A stretch of DNA of 64,000 nt from Bimastos eiseni (GCA_959347315.1 OY365814.1:1554033-1618032); one strand, 5' to 3'. Shown: positions 1 to 11,505, numbered from the stretch's first letter. Numbers and translations are program-made. The notes: generated by a model from the letters alone, not told the origin.

Positions 1-672
1 TCACTTCCTTTTTCACTTATATCATCCGTTTAGGCTTAGAAATATAAATCATGTCTTCCAATTCCACCTTATGGTTTCTTCAATAGTCTTTGTTTTACTC
101 AAATAGACAACGCAAAGACATTTTAAGCTACTTTGCGATAATTATAATTACCGTGAATATCAAACTGTGTGCATTCTACACTCTTTACAGCAGCACCTTG
201 GTGAATTTGATTTAAATATAATGATCCGTTGTTATGGAAAGCCCATTGTCCCCACCTTTTCGGGCTGTAAATGTTACTTTATACCTCCAAAGTCAACCAT
301 AGGCGTTTACTAAACGAACTTTACAATGCTGATGTGTGAAGTCCGTGAGTAAACATTGTAATAGTAAATTAGCCTTTTCACTAGATCTCTCAAACTCCCA
401 CGTGTAAATCACCTAAAACTACGATTCGAGCAGAGACCTACAAAATGAGAAAGATCATTTTGTCATTAAGCGCAACCTGAAACCTCTCTTGGTAGATTAA
501 GTTTCGTTCTGTCAATTAATATTTATTATAACTCTTTTTCTGACTCAATTTTTCATATCTATTAAATTTATTCTCAAATTCTATGTCTCACTTGTCTGCT
601 TAGACATTTCACTAATTTGAGCCGAGCATGTTGTATGCACGTTTTAAGTTTTCCTAAAAATGATTTCATTTT

Positions 673-1016
673 TTAATACTTGCCAACGGATTTCTTGAAT
701 TGGTTCTCTTCAATTTGTAACAGCGTTGAATTAATTGCATCATTAATTGCAGAGAGTTTTTTTGTCAACTGATTCGATTCGTACAGCGACTGAATATATT
801 CAAGTGCTGCTTGTGAATTACACCTGATCCAAACGATTACAGTCTGTCTTTTCAGCTGAGAGTTAAGAATTTCTACGCCTTCGTCCTTCAGTTGACTGAT
901 GAGTTCTTCAGTTCGATGTGACCGTGGTTCGGATTTGTTAAGAAGATCTTCGATGTTTTGATGAAGTTGCTGTCTTTCCGTTGTGTCACGAGTTTGCAAT
1001 TTGACTTTTATTACAA
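673..1016 (-). CDS. TRADD-N-like exon, immune-module copy A
   Basis: Third domain exon of copy A, read leftward. The acceptor TTTAG lies just before 1016. The frame is open to a TAA at 673-675, with a possible donor (AA|gtatta) after 680. Starting phase 1 matches the CARD exon end. The product is about 112 residues with a charged helical first half (QLHQNIEDLL) and a later VIVWIRCNSQAALEYI segment. That pattern (hydrophobic strand, Cys, helix, 'L..LY.S..L') resembles the TRADD-N-like segment that sits beside CARD or death domains in invertebrate proteins. This family call is inferred and weak. The exon recurs with the same 337-nt layout in copies B and C, which supports it being real coding sequence. 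The partner propeller exon would lie left of the window. Confidence 0.5.
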
Positions 1017-1378
1017 CTAAAGTCAAAAACATATTTTGAATGCCTAATTACTTACTAAGACGCAGATTTAGTTTAAAGCAGTTGAATATAAAAATATGCC
1101 GTAGGCTGTTGTTGCATGACAAATAAATGTTTCGTTTGACTTAACACAGAGAACATTATCATGCAATAAAAAGTCATCATAGCGCGGACAATAATTATTA
1201 TTGTTATAACGTACATATTCGAATTGATCAATCTCAAGAGTAAACGATATACGCTGCTAAAAAGATTATGGAGCAAAGCCAGTGGCTGGGAATAAGATGA
1301 ATTATGAATTAATAGAACTTTATATAGCGCCTCTTCCAGAGATCTACTCCATGTGTCTGGCCTATGTGTTGTTAAATG

Positions 1379-2160
1379 CAGTGTCGTAGCGAGGGGTCGA
1401 AGGGGGCGAACCGCCCCAGGCGGCACTTTTCCTAGGGGCGGCATTTTTTGCAAAAAAATAAACTAAAAATATCGTTGTACAAGATGCATTTTTCAGGATT
1501 CTTGTTGCTCTTGTTTAAACCGGGCACAATGTTATTTCGCTTTTTCTCGAAATAAAACTAACGTATACGATATGCCGAAGTGTCATCGAAATGACCGAAT
1601 GCCCCTTTTTGTCTATACACATCAGAGTAGTCCTCAGGCAATTTGGCGCCCTAGGCTCTCATCTGTATAAGAGTGCCCCCACTCTCGTTGCATGAAAACT
1701 ATGATGTGATAAACATGGGGTCAGACAAATACTACACGGGGCAAACAAAATTTATAGAGTTTATGGACGATTCTGGCATATGAAAATTAATAGGGAAAGG
1801 GCATGAGATTCAATGAGGTGTTTGGCTTCAATATCGTAGTTCGAATTGTTACTAAAACTAGTTTTTAATAACTATTTTTTTTAATTTGTTTCGTATCATC
1901 ATAAAATTTTATTCCCGAAAACTTAACCATATTATCCCTAAACTTCGGCCCCCCTAAAATATGGGGCCCTAAGCGGCTTCCTGGATACTTCCGCTACTAA
2001 ACGCAAGTAATTTAATCTAATAAACGTACAAAAGTTACAAATTCACAAAATAAATTATTCTCATTTGTAACTAAAGCTAGTGTAGACATATTTATCCGGT
2101 AAGCCGAAATCAAGTTTAGATTAAAATAATAAATATTATAAAAATGCAGATGATCTTGTC
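1379..2160. repeat. hAT-like repeat block in copy A intron
   Basis: The block starts with CAGTGTCGTAGCGAGG next to a GC-rich 'ccgccccaggcggcac' stretch. It corresponds to inverted sequence at about 26.9-27.67 kb in copy B and to 42.57 kb onward in copy C. The CAGTG-GCGTAGCGAGG end is typical of hAT-type terminal repeats. It sits between the CARD and TRADD-N-like exons and makes up most of that intron. Confidence 0.5.
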
Positions 2161-2699
2161 GGCTGCAAGTTTGTATTCTATTAATCGCAAGATGACGCTA
2201 GTTAACTTAATTTCGCCATTACTTTAGAAACAATATATTGAAAAAAATTAGTAATAATAAATGTCAAATTCTTTTTGTCCCATGTCTTTCCGGGCCGGCT
2301 CCGGGCATAGACGACATAGGAAGCAGCCCATGGCGCCAAATTTAGGTGCTCGTAGTATTAGAAAAAGAAATATCGTGCAGGCTGTGAGCGCAGCGACAAT
2401 CGATTAGATATCTTGAAGGGGCGCTATATCAACTATTTTTGATTGATTGATCTAAAGTCAACTTTCGCTGGACATTTATGATTGTTTTATTTATAATGAA
2501 TTAAACCATAATTTTGAGAGTTTATAAAACAAGCTGCCATCTTGGGCCGTTCGACAAAAATGTTTCTATTGTTGTCGTCGCTGTTGATGCTACTGCTGTT
2601 GTTGATGGTGTTGATGCCTTTTGTTAGTTTTGTTGTTGATGCTGCTGATGGTGTTATTATTATTTTAGAAAATCGTTAAATGAATTTTGAATTGTAAAC

Positions 2700-2987
2700 C
2701 TCCTCCGTTTTCTAGGATTCTTGCCACGGTCTTTTGGCGTGTTCGTCGAAGACATCTCACAAAATCTGAATATTTCGACTTGTCCATGGATCTCACAATC
2801 CGCAACAGTTCGACGTTCTTATTTCTGTTTGAACGTTGGCGTTGAATAAAGTGACTCATTTCCTTCGTCATGCAGTGAGCGGATAACATCGAAGTTAATA
2901 ATTCGTCATGCGGTTGAATATTATGCAACAAAAACTCTACGTTGTTTCTAAAGACCGCAGATATTTTATTGGTTTTTCCATAAAAAT
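2700..2987 (-). CDS. CARD exon, immune-module copy A (open)
   Basis: A 288-nt exon with acceptor TATTTTAG before 2987 and donor GGAG|gtttac after 2700, phases 1 to 1. It encodes a caspase-recruitment (death-fold) domain: NNVEFLLHNIQPHDELLTSM, then an MTKE..HFI helix, a polar SNRNKN loop, VELLRIVRSM, and YSDFVRCLR..RQKTVARIL. This matches the spacing of CARD helices 1-6. CARDs form homotypic complexes in apoptosis and inflammasome-type signalling in the cytosol. This is the only one of three CARD exons in the window without an in-frame stop. It can join the F-box-like exon at 5869-6055 upstream and the TRADD-N-like exon at 673-1016 downstream without a frameshift. The CARD call is confident; the adaptor role is inferred. 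Confidence 0.7.
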
Positions 2988-3479
2988 CTAAAATATAGAA
3001 TGTTATCATTACTTTTGAATAGCGCTAATATAGAACAATGTTTTATCGATAGCAAAACAATTTTAGGTTAGCATAAACATCTGTGGATGTAGGATGAGAA
3101 AGAAGTGATTGAGTTGATTTAACTCGAAAAATAACATCAAACCTAGATAAAACCAAGATAAAATTATTGTCAGACTCTTATAAATGCAAATACACGTACA
3201 TAATCCATTTCAACGGTGTCTCACAAGGCATCAATTATAGCTATGAGACATTATTTGCACATTTCTGTTGAGCCTGATGGAACTAACTTCCGGTGTTTCA
3301 CTACAGAATGTGGTTCTGAATAATCTGGAAATATATTTCGGCGCCACAAACAAAATGTGCTAAAATTGCTGAATTTCTTTTAGTGTTTTCAGCAGAGAGA
3401 ACTGGATATTATGTACGGCATGGAGACAATCATGCAATAGATGCGACCGGCTAATGTCGTCGAAGAGGCAATTCTGAAG

Positions 3480-3620
3480 AGCACGCCAGAGGTGATGATG
3501 TTAATGACGTCGACGACGACGATGACGATGAAGTCGACGACGACGATGATGGTGGTGATGATAGTGATGATGATGATGATGACGATGATGATGATGGCGA
3601 TGATGATGATTAGATCAGCC
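3480..3620. repeat. (GAT/GAC)n trinucleotide repeat
   Basis: Imperfect gatgatgac runs between the CARD and F-box-like exons of copy A. Apparent Met/Thr- or Asp-rich reading frames here are repeat artefacts. Confidence 0.8.
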
Positions 3621-4026
3621 TGCAGTCCTGAAAGAACCCATTTGATTCAAATTGCTGAGAGTTTCCCAAGTAAAATGTCTGTATCAATAGCTAACCAGAT
3701 TGCTAACGATGATGATGACACTTAGAAAATTGTCATATTAGGTATGCGGACGTTTCATCTCCGGACGATTCATGAAGTGATGACGATGAAGACGACGACG
3801 ACATTATAGGACATTTTCAACGACAGGATGTTTTATCACCAATAATTATTAATGTTTTATTGCTCCAATACTTCGTAGCAATTCTTTTTTCATGCCGCTA
3901 CTTTAACCATTAATTTCTCAATGTTAGCTATGCAACTGAATGTTGACACGTCTCACATTTTACTTGATGTAATTATGATATCAGTCTGAGGCCTAATTGG
4001 CAGGGTAAATTAAAGTTAACACCTTG

Positions 4027-4287
4027 TCACCCTGTGCTCTCAGTTTTTTGGACTCTAGCGATCGTCATGATGAAAATCCTCAAATGCTTTGCATCCGACA
4101 TCATGTCTCTTAATTCTGCCAGATTTAGTCCGGTTTTTAAAAGTATTTTTTCCATCCATTTCTTCCTTTGACACCCTTGTCTTCTCCTTCCTTCTCCATA
4201 TGCCAGCATCATTTTCTTTTCCACACTAATTTTTTTGCGATCGCCACATCCTAATTTCCCACACGTTGAGCGTTTTCTCCATGTCAT
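4027..4287 (-). pseudogene. LINE reverse-transcriptase C-terminal fragment
   Basis: The open segment encodes basic GRRRQGCQRKKWMEKIL followed by L.LAELRDMMSDAKHLRIF. This resembles the C-terminus of non-LTR retrotransposon polyproteins (basic RG..R.RW stretch, then an ELR..DR.RWR helix), RTE-like in style. Only this 3' end is present, so it is a dead fragment. It lies in the intron between the CARD and F-box-like exons of copy A. Confidence 0.45.
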
Positions 4288-4344
4288 TTCTCATTGTCCA
4301 CGTCTCACAGCTGTTATCCAGCCAACAGCCCCCTCGGCCATAAA

Positions 4345-5058
4345 CCCGGGCCTACAACCCCTATGAAAATAACCCTCTATGAAAATAACCCCAGGCCAAC
4401 AATAGTACAAATAACGACACTATGAACATCGGGGCAGTGCAATCCACGGCGGCTCTAGTGCTATGATTTTGTAATTATGTCATCATTTATTTAGTTAAAT
4501 TTGTAACTGTTATTCGTTCATGCAAACATTTGACTTATTACAGGATACGACGAGAATATTTAAACCTAGTATTTAAACATATACTTTGTATATGTAACTA
4601 TAATGGGCTTCAGGTGGCAGGCAACCTAATCGTTTTCCTAATCGCAGCCCTAACGACTTCGTTAATTGCATTAAGTAACCAGACACTATCAGCTCATCTG
4701 TAGTAGGCTCTAATGGACGCCAGCGATAGAGGAATGTAAAGTGACAGAGAATAAGAGGTAAACAGGATGTAGATGATCGAGGACAGCGACATTAAGGTTA
4801 TTTCGTACCCTACGGAGTTATTGCATTTAGCTTAGTTTTGGCTTAGATGTTGTTTTACAATAGTTTTTCCTTTTTTCTTATGCATTGGTACATTATAAAT
4901 GTACCTAAGAGCCTATTTTGGCAAATAATATTAGTATACGTTGCGGATAGTTTATCTATATTGAATACTATTTTGGCAAACATTCTTGTTTCACTTCAGT
5001 CTACGATGAGGCCACTGGGGTAATTTGCATGGAGGGTAATTTTCCTAGGGGTTATGAA
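4345..5058. mobile_element. Probable MITE with imperfect terminal inverted repeats
   Basis: The left end reads gcctacaacccctatgaaaa and is followed by 'taacccc' repeats. The right end (cctaggggttatgaacc, ggtaatttgcat, gaggccactgggg) is its approximate reverse complement. No coding sequence is visible inside. Exact ends and target-site duplication were not resolved. Confidence 0.4.
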
Positions 5059-5460
5059 CCAGCGTAACATTTTAATATATATATATATACTTATATATTT
5101 ATATTGTCATAATAGTACACTGACGGTCGTTATTTGTCTAAGTAATGCTTTAAGAGTTAAGACTATATTTAGTAACAGAATAGTATACAGCTGAACAAAC
5201 ATGAAGAGAAAGGCGAAGCGAACAGAACCAGCGGTAACAGCAACGAGGCTGGCCTCACAAGGCTCGAAACAACGAGCGACAGTTGATTTCAAGCAAGGAA
5301 TTCGCCAAAACGTCTTAACCATACAACTAGGGACTAGGACCTTCTTTACTTAAATACACGAGGCGAACAGCAACGTCCATGCTACATCGAAGACACGTAC
5401 GTACGTCTCAAGGACGCATGCGCTGTTTCTAGCAATATATATATTTATATATATATTGTT

Positions 5461-5543
5461 AGCAGATCTTCAAAAAACACGATTTAAATATTATAGGATT
5501 CGTGATTTCTCGTTTTCAAAACATTTAGGTTTATCTTGTTACG
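5461..5543 (-). repeat. Displaced fragment homologous to the copy B leader-exon region
   Basis: Read leftward, this segment matches 23394-23476 on the + strand closely (aaatcacgaat..., then gtgttttttgaagatctgct). In copy B that stretch runs straight into the leader exon before the F-box-like exon. Here it lies after the F-box-like exon of copy A and stops abruptly at an AT-rich run, so it is a misplaced, truncated copy. The frame used in copy B contains a TAA here. Confidence 0.5.
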
Positions 5544-5640
5544 ATGATGTTGATGACGGTGATGATGATGATGATGATGATGGTGATGTTGATGGTGGTG
5601 GTGGTGGTGATGGTGACGATGGCGATGATATTATTATTAG
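5538..5640. repeat. (GAT/GGT)n repeat
   Basis: Trinucleotide tract in copy A. A related tract lies at the matching place in copy D (about 31480-31600), so it predates the duplication. Confidence 0.8.
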
Positions 5641-5868
5641 CTTAAACTTTTCACGGTACTCTTTCGATTCAAAAGACTCAAAAATCACTGAGTGAAACGT
5701 CTGGATAATCAATCAATCATTCAATCAATCAACTAATCAATCACTAGCTAGATTTGTAACGATGATGAAAATTTTGAAAATTGTCGGGCTATATTCAAAT
5801 ATTTAACCAAAGCAATAGCTTGTAATCGAGGCAAAGAAATTCGACAGTAATGCTTGAAAACACCTTAC

Positions 5869-6055
5869 ATTTTAGATATCGCCAGATTTTCTTTTTGAAC
5901 CGACGTCTGGTAATTCTTCGATTGAAGCAAACGTCAACAGATATGAGAGATCTAATGACAGCTTCGTCTCTCTGCTTTGACGAGGAATTCAACACCCAAT
6001 GCAGATAGGACTTTTGCAAGATTGTATCCAATACCTCCAATGGAAGATCGTACAA
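5869..6055 (-). CDS. F-box-like exon, immune-module copy A
   Basis: A 187-nt exon, phase 0 to 1. Acceptor ccttttcag precedes 6055 and donor T|gtaagg follows 5869. It encodes 62 residues beginning LYDLPLEVLDTILQ, then HWVLN, IRSLISVDVCFNRRI and a basic RRRFKKKIW end. The LP.EVLD.IL start followed by a 'sL.sVd..F' helix is F-box-like. F-box domains recruit substrates to SCF ubiquitin ligases, but the match is suggestive only. The exon is open and the same length in copies B and D, which argues for past selection. It splices in phase from the leader exon (6449-6530) into the CARD exon. Confidence 0.55.
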
Positions 6056-6448
6056 CTGAAAAGGAAAGGATGTGTATTAACAAATGTTTTAGGGTGTCAT
6101 TTTAAATATTTTTAATTCACATACATAATTAAGCATATTTTTCTGGTCCAAATGTTTGCAATGCGATGAAAGCAGCCCAACAGATTTTGAACTTGAAGTT
6201 GAGGGTACAGATGATTTTTGATAGATGATCACGTGACAGGGTGACATTGTAAGAAGAGGTGAGCAACACTTTCAAAAAATAGAAGTTAAAGGTCTGTTCC
6301 AAGGGTTGATGAATTCGCCCAGTTTTGCTCTCTTATTTGATTGTTATTCCAGCGCCTATATCTCCACTGACATTCTCTCCTGCCCGGCCTTCTAATGTTG
6401 TTCTTTATAGTGTTTCTGTGGATAACATACTTAAGTACACAGTCTTAC

Positions 6449-6530
6449 CGTTGTAGTAGAAGTAGTTTCATTAGGTTCATCTTGTCCAATCAGTCGTCTT
6501 TGCTGATCTTCAGATAACAAAAATGAAGTA
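6449..6530 (-). CDS. Leader exon before F-box-like exon, copy A
   Basis: An 82-nt exon too short to stand out as a reading frame. Acceptor tttgtag precedes 6530 and donor ACG|gtaaga follows 6449. It ends in phase 0, as the F-box-like exon requires. It encodes about 27 polar residues: SFLLSEDQQRRLIGQDEPNE, then TTSTTT. The same exon with the same borders is at 32414-32495 in copy D, and a diverged form ends at 23526 in copy B. The first coding exon with the start codon was not found. Confidence 0.5.
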
Positions 6531-6720
6531 CTACAAATTGAGTTTTATGTAAAATAATGTACTCGCAAAATTTGTTTCCAAAACATTTAAGAGTCTGGTT
6601 ACATTATCAACTAATATTGACTAACTTTTTCAATATGCCCAAAATTCGATCAAATGTCCACAAATAAAAGCGAAAAGCAAATAATGTTTGCAATCAGCTG
6701 ATTTCATCATTCCTTTAGTT

Positions 6721-7270
6721 CAGAGGTTTTCAAACTGTGGTCCGCGGACCCCTTAGGTTCCGTCGCTTGTTGCCAAGGGGTTCGCATGCAGGGGCAAAAA
6801 AACAATAAAAATAGTACATTTGCAAGGTTTTCGTTATCATCATAAATTATAAACACAACTTATCTATCTGTGATTACTTAGTGATGTCTAGGTACTCTAG
6901 TAGCATTAGTTTCTTCCGGTGCGAGTTTTACTGCACGTTATTGTAATTGTGACATACCAACAGAGACGCCATTGCTGCTAAAAGAATTCTTTTAAATATA
7001 ATATAACTATGTTTCAACGTTCTTCTTAACCATGGATAAATTTTTAGAGAGAATAGCTGATCAAAAAAAAGAAGTAATTCCGCCAGTATAATTCAGAGTA
7101 TATTTCATATGAACTCAATGCAGTGGGAACAAATGCTGATCAACCTCTTTGTGCTATGTATGTGCAAACTATGTCTAATGAGTCAACGAAACCACCGAAA
7201 TTGAATCGCCACTTAACTACAATGCATGCAGTTGTTGCCGATAAGCCTAGGTTTTATTTCGAGCGACCAG
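6721..7270 (+). mobile_element. hAT (ZBED-type) transposon 5' end, copy A side
   Basis: The left terminus CAGAGGTTTTCAAACTGTGG, followed by tccgcggacc, is a classic vertebrate/invertebrate hAT (Charlie/ZBED-like) end. Downstream are broken pieces of the BED-finger N-terminus (MDKFLERIADQ; PPKLNRHLTTMHA). The element is cut at about 7292 by the long-TIR element. An equivalent, longer copy is at 32686 onward. Confidence 0.6.
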
Positions 7271-7292
7271 AGGAGCTGTAGGCCTACTTATA

Positions 7293-7730
7293 GTCAGGTG
7301 CACTATGTAACTTTTCCGGAATTTTTGGAAGTGTTTGAAAACTATACATTTTTGGAAACGTTATTGTATAGGCAATCAGAAAAACAATGTTTCCATTTGC
7401 CCTGATACCCATATGGCCGCCATCGTGAATTTGACAAAATGGCTGCCATAAAAAGGCTTTTGTCAATATCTCAGCTTCTATATCACTTAGAAGTATGATT
7501 TTGATGCCTAAACTACAATTTCCAGGGCAAACGAATCTAATGGTACTAGTTGCAAATGAGTTGATATATATACGGCCGCCATCTTGGATTTGGAAAAATG
7601 GCCGCCATAACAAAGGTTTTCGTCAATATATCAGCTTCTACATCACTTAGAAATATGATCCTGATGGCTAAACTACCAATTCCAGGGTCTATGAATCCTA
7701 TGGTACCAATTGCATACGAGTTGATACCAA
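7293..7730. mobile_element. Truncated long-TIR element with ~160-bp tandem units
   Basis: Begins GTCAGGTGCACTATGTAAC right after a TA, inside the hAT remnant. It carries two ~160-bp units (about 7404-7563 and 7564-7722) containing ATGGCCGCCAT and CACTTAGAA motifs. The unit and terminus match 33245-33825. The rest of the element, including its right TIR, is missing here. Confidence 0.55.
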
Positions 7731-8223
7731 TAAGTTAAGACACGAGTATACGTTGTAAAGCACGAGCCTCGGTAGAACCTCCACGCACCTGTGTAAGAGT
7801 AAGCAGCTGATGCACTTGACCTTCTCTTACGTAAACGTCGCATTGCAAATCCCAATCCACGTTTTCTCCGTTTACGATTACTTTCGTTATCGTTTTGCTC
7901 ATGCCTTCCTGTATAGGCGTCCAATCTGCTCGTTTACAGAAATTAGCGTAAAATGAGTCATTATAACTGATATTACTTGTCTATTAAACAATTCTATCCT
8001 ATAGGGCTTACGTAACACTAACATTGTCCATTTTGACATAAGTATTAACTAACATTAGCCTTCACGGAGAGACAGCTACAGGTTAAAGTCGCGTCATGTA
8101 GCCTATAACAATTATGGTTAGTTTCAACTGAGTACAAAGAGCGAAGAGAATGACCACCCGATGATGTCAGACAAATTAATATACAGGAAGATAATGTCTG
8201 CATCGTATTTTAAAATATAAAAT

Positions 8224-8773
8224 ATGGGAAAGTGTTTTGTTGAATATTGAAATACTCATGATCGTAGGCGATGTAACAATGTTGAGGGTTAGTATTTTTT
8301 CGATAAAGTAAATTTAGTTCTGATATTGTTGCAATGCATTTTCCTCACTAAGGTGGATGGAGAGAGTTGTCTGATGGCTTCAGGTTCTCAAATGTCGAAG
8401 TTTCGTCCGCAGAGGCTCTGATCGAGTTGAATATATATATTGCATAGGGCCTACTTTGTGTAAACGTTTAATTGCGTCCTAACTGTAATTGAGTGATATG
8501 ATGCATAGCTCACTTTGGTGATATTAGTACAGATGTATTATTGGCCCACATTCATTTGCCTTTTAAATGAGAAAGCATAGTTTCTAATACAAGCTTAGCT
8601 CTTGCGATTGCGGTTATAATTGAATTTAAAATAATGTGAGCGAATTATTGCTGATGTGACGCAGATGAATTTTCAAGATCGTCAAAGTATTTAGTTACCT
8701 GCCTATTAATTAATGAATATTCATTAGGCCTACGATCATGAGTATTTCAATATTCAACAAAACACTTTCCCAT
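8224..8773. repeat. 46-bp perfect inverted repeat (8224-8269 / 8728-8773)
   Basis: The segment starting atgggaaagtgttttgttga at 8224 is exactly reverse-complemented at 8728-8773 (gcctacgatcatgagtattt...). The spacer is 458 bp. The right arm lies in sequence shared with copy 2 upstream (about 49964-49978, atgagtatttca), so the left arm is the younger, inverted copy. It lies just 5' of ATPase copy 1. Confidence 0.8.
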
Positions 8774-9285
8774 TAATTCATTTCAAATTGTTCACGTGGC
8801 CTTAACTGAAGCCTTTCAAACAACCAATTACAATTCCACCAATGTCGGCACTTAAGATACTCAGACCATCCGACCAATGTCGCAGCCTACTGTAACACGT
8901 TGATACAGTACCGTTAAGTTCTGCGCGTCCTTTACTCGTCACTAAGTTACTGCCCTGCGCTTGTCCTTCGATTGGCGCTGTAAAAGTTCATGATACGCTT
9001 TGCTTGACGCACTCTTGAATAGCCTAGATAACATCGACATGGTCTGCTGCTCACCAATGTGCCAAGCGCGTTGAACCGAGTTGTGAATGGTATTCCACTG
9101 AGTGAGCCACATCGATGATTGCCACACATGTCTTTCTAATACGAACAACAACTTGTGAGCAACCAGTTGAAACGTATCTGCTCGTGTAGACCTAGCCAGC
9201 AGTTTTGGAAACATCTCTGGCTACGTCTTAGGTGAAAAAGGTGAACTGGAAATAGGTCAGTTCGCAGGAGGTCTTGATTGGACCG
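8550..9285 (+). promoter_or_regulatory. 5' flank/leader of ATPase copy 1 (duplicated with copy 2)
   Basis: Patches here (cattcatttgccttttaaa; cattaattca...gagtatttca; cttaactgaagcct; gctcaccaatgtgccaagcg) recur in order at 48240-50430 before copy 2. Each ATPase copy therefore carried its own 5' flank when duplicated. No core promoter was identified. Reading frames on either strand here are not convincing as genes. Confidence 0.4.
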
Positions 9286-9387
9286 ATAGAAGAGGGACAT
9301 CCGGATAACCAGCATTCTGATCACGTGACAAGCGATCTTAATCAGAATGAACGCATCTTCATCAACCAAGGAGAAGAAGATGAAATT
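9286..9387 (+). CDS. ATPase copy 1 exon 1 equivalent
   Basis: Encodes IEEGHPDNQHSDHVTSDLNQ followed by [14 protein letters not shown], then donor gtaaga. The INQG-EDE motif is typical of the ATP13A3 N-terminus. The first codon is ATA where copy 2 has ATG. Confidence 0.65.
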
Positions 9388-10189
9388 GTAAGAGATAATT
9401 ATTGTTATAAGATGCCACTGATGCTGCTGGTGTAATGTCTCTGAGTCTGAGTAGATATCTTGAAGGGTCGCTATATCATGTCTGTTAGAATTGATTTATT
9501 GGTTGGTTCATTGATAGATTTATTCATTAATTACTTCCACTGTTTCCACTGTGCAAAGCCTTTCTGCTTGAAATTTATGTTCGGTAATGAAGGTTAGAAG
9601 CAACATAAATGTCTCTATGAAAAGGCATTAGTAAACCGATAACTAAAGTATACATGTAAATCGTAGACGCCACAAATCGGAATTGGAATTTTCTACGGCT
9701 CGCAAAATAGGTAATCTGAAACAACCTTAATCAATAATGGAAAGCAATGCAAAGTTAAAGTCTGAGCAGGTCAAGAGTGATTCCGCCTATTCCAATAGCT
9801 CATACGGCGAGAGTTGCAGGAGGGAATAGAAGTTCTAAAAACAGTGCTATGTCTCTATAAGAAGGCATTGCCAAACCGATAACTAATGTGCTGTTGGGTA
9901 GCAAGAGGTGAGGAATTGTTAAGCTCTTGTGCTGGAGCAGATATTGTTATTATACTGGCTTTGACGAAGTTGTCCCAACTCTTTGTACGGGTAGAGTGAT
10001 CACGGGTACGGGTATACCAGGTTTGACCCGTTCCAACGTCAAATTATGGGGTTACAATGTCATGGTTAAATAGATAGGTGAATCGTCAAAGACTTAATAA
10101 TTGACTTAATTGACAAACTGGCTCAACTGAAACCCAAGTGCCATCATGCTTCCCATCCGCTTAGTATTTATGATGATCTCTGTTTTCTC

Positions 10190-10560
10190 ATTCCTCTTCC
10201 TTTATCTGCTCCTCCTGCTGAACCCACTTTACCATCATCCTCGTTTTCCTCCTTTCTGATCCCCCTCCTTACCCTGCTCTTTCTCTACCCCTTATTCCTC
10301 CTCTTTTCCTCCCCATTTCGTCCTCATCTTCATCTTTCTGTTTGTCTTCGACCTACTGCTTTTCCTTCTGCTTTTGCCCTTCTACTGCCTCTCATCACTC
10401 TCTTCTCCTATTTATGTACCTGTTCTTCTGTTCCTCAGCACCTCCTCAAGTTCTTTCCTCTTAGTCAACGAATTCTTCCTTTTCTTCCTCCTCCTCTTCC
10501 CATCTTCTTCTCTTCTTACTTATTCTGTTTCTCCTTTTGCTTCTTCTAAGACTATGAGGA
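10190..10560. repeat. Polypyrimidine (CT-rich) tract in copy 1 intron 1
   Basis: Long ttcctcctc/cttctt-rich stretch. Apparent Ser/Leu-rich frames are low-complexity artefacts. Confidence 0.75.
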
Positions 10561-10866
10561 CATGCTAATGACGTCACGGGTATGTGCATACCCGCGCGTA
10601 CGGGTAGGGCACGGGTACGAGTAACGCTCTTGTGTAACGAGGACTGGTTGGGGAGCCAAAACGATTTACCCGCGGACCGTTATAATTAAGGACGCAAGAA
10701 CAACAACAGTTAGGGTTAGAGTAGAGCTTATGGGTAGAAGAATGGCAGTTGGGGTTTAAAAGCGAAGGGTTTTGAGATACAGTGCAAGAACACACTCTAC
10801 CTTTGACTGTCTTATACTGTATAAACTGTCGCCAGTCACTGACTTAGTATAACTGTTTATCGACAG

Positions 10867-11034
10867 GAATTGGTTTGTTATCGAGTTAGTCGGATGAAAA
10901 CAGGGCTAGTGTGGATCGTAATCACTCTCAGTCTCTTCCTGCTTAAGCTCATCTTCTTCTGGAGAAAGGATTGGGAGGTCAAGTGCATCGCCAGCAGGTC
11001 AACCGTAATAGAAGCCAATTGGGTTCTACTCAAG
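10867..11034 (+). CDS. ATPase copy 1 exon 2
   Basis: 168 nt, phase 0-0, acceptor cgacag and donor AAG|gtacat. Encodes ELVCYRVSRMK, a membrane segment (WIVITLSLFLLKLIFFW), then DWEVKC and STVIEANWVLLK. Confidence 0.75.
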
Positions 11035-11505
11035 GTACATGTACTGTAATCAACTACAGAATCTGTATGTCTATGTAGGCCTATGTTTCTGTCTGCCCCT
11101 GCCTTTGTCTGTCCCTGCCTCTGTCTGTATGTGTCGGCCTCTGCTTCTACCTCTATATCTCTGTTTCCTAATAATGTACGTACCGTGACAGTGCCTAGAC
11201 AGAGGAGTTATCCCACAGTGTCCTTAACCCTCAGCGACCAACATATTCTACTCCTTAATAATGACAAAATGGACTCCATCAGTAAATCACACGCTCGGTT
11301 ACTCTAGTTTGCTACAAGTTCAAGTTATAACTGTTCAATGCTTACCATCTACTATTCTGATCAGATGAAATTAATGCTTTACTGTATGGGAGCATTGGGT
11401 GGAATGACCCAAATTGTTGCAAAATAAAATGCTAAAATGACTTGCACAACAACTATTGCACCTTTCGCTGAGTTCCCTCCTGTCTGTCCAGATATAATAT
11501 AAGAC

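Noticed and set aside
1073..1453. Open frame of about 126 codons (with near-copies at 27593-27967 and 42230-42424)
   Set aside because: It starts in the GC-rich transposon end and runs through intron sequence. Its conservation follows from the block duplication and it has no domain.
3441..3725. Met/Thr-rich frame
   Set aside because: Produced by a (GAT/GAC)n tract, with no splice-linked continuation.
7673..7924. Arg-rich minus-strand frame
   Set aside because: Partly within the tandem units of a transposon; no counterpart in copy D and no recognised motif.
8942..9369. Several overlapping minus-strand frames, with relatives at 50098-50564
   Set aside because: Antisense to the ATPase 5' exon and its flank. 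Shared only because that region is duplicated; the plus-strand exon explains the conservation.
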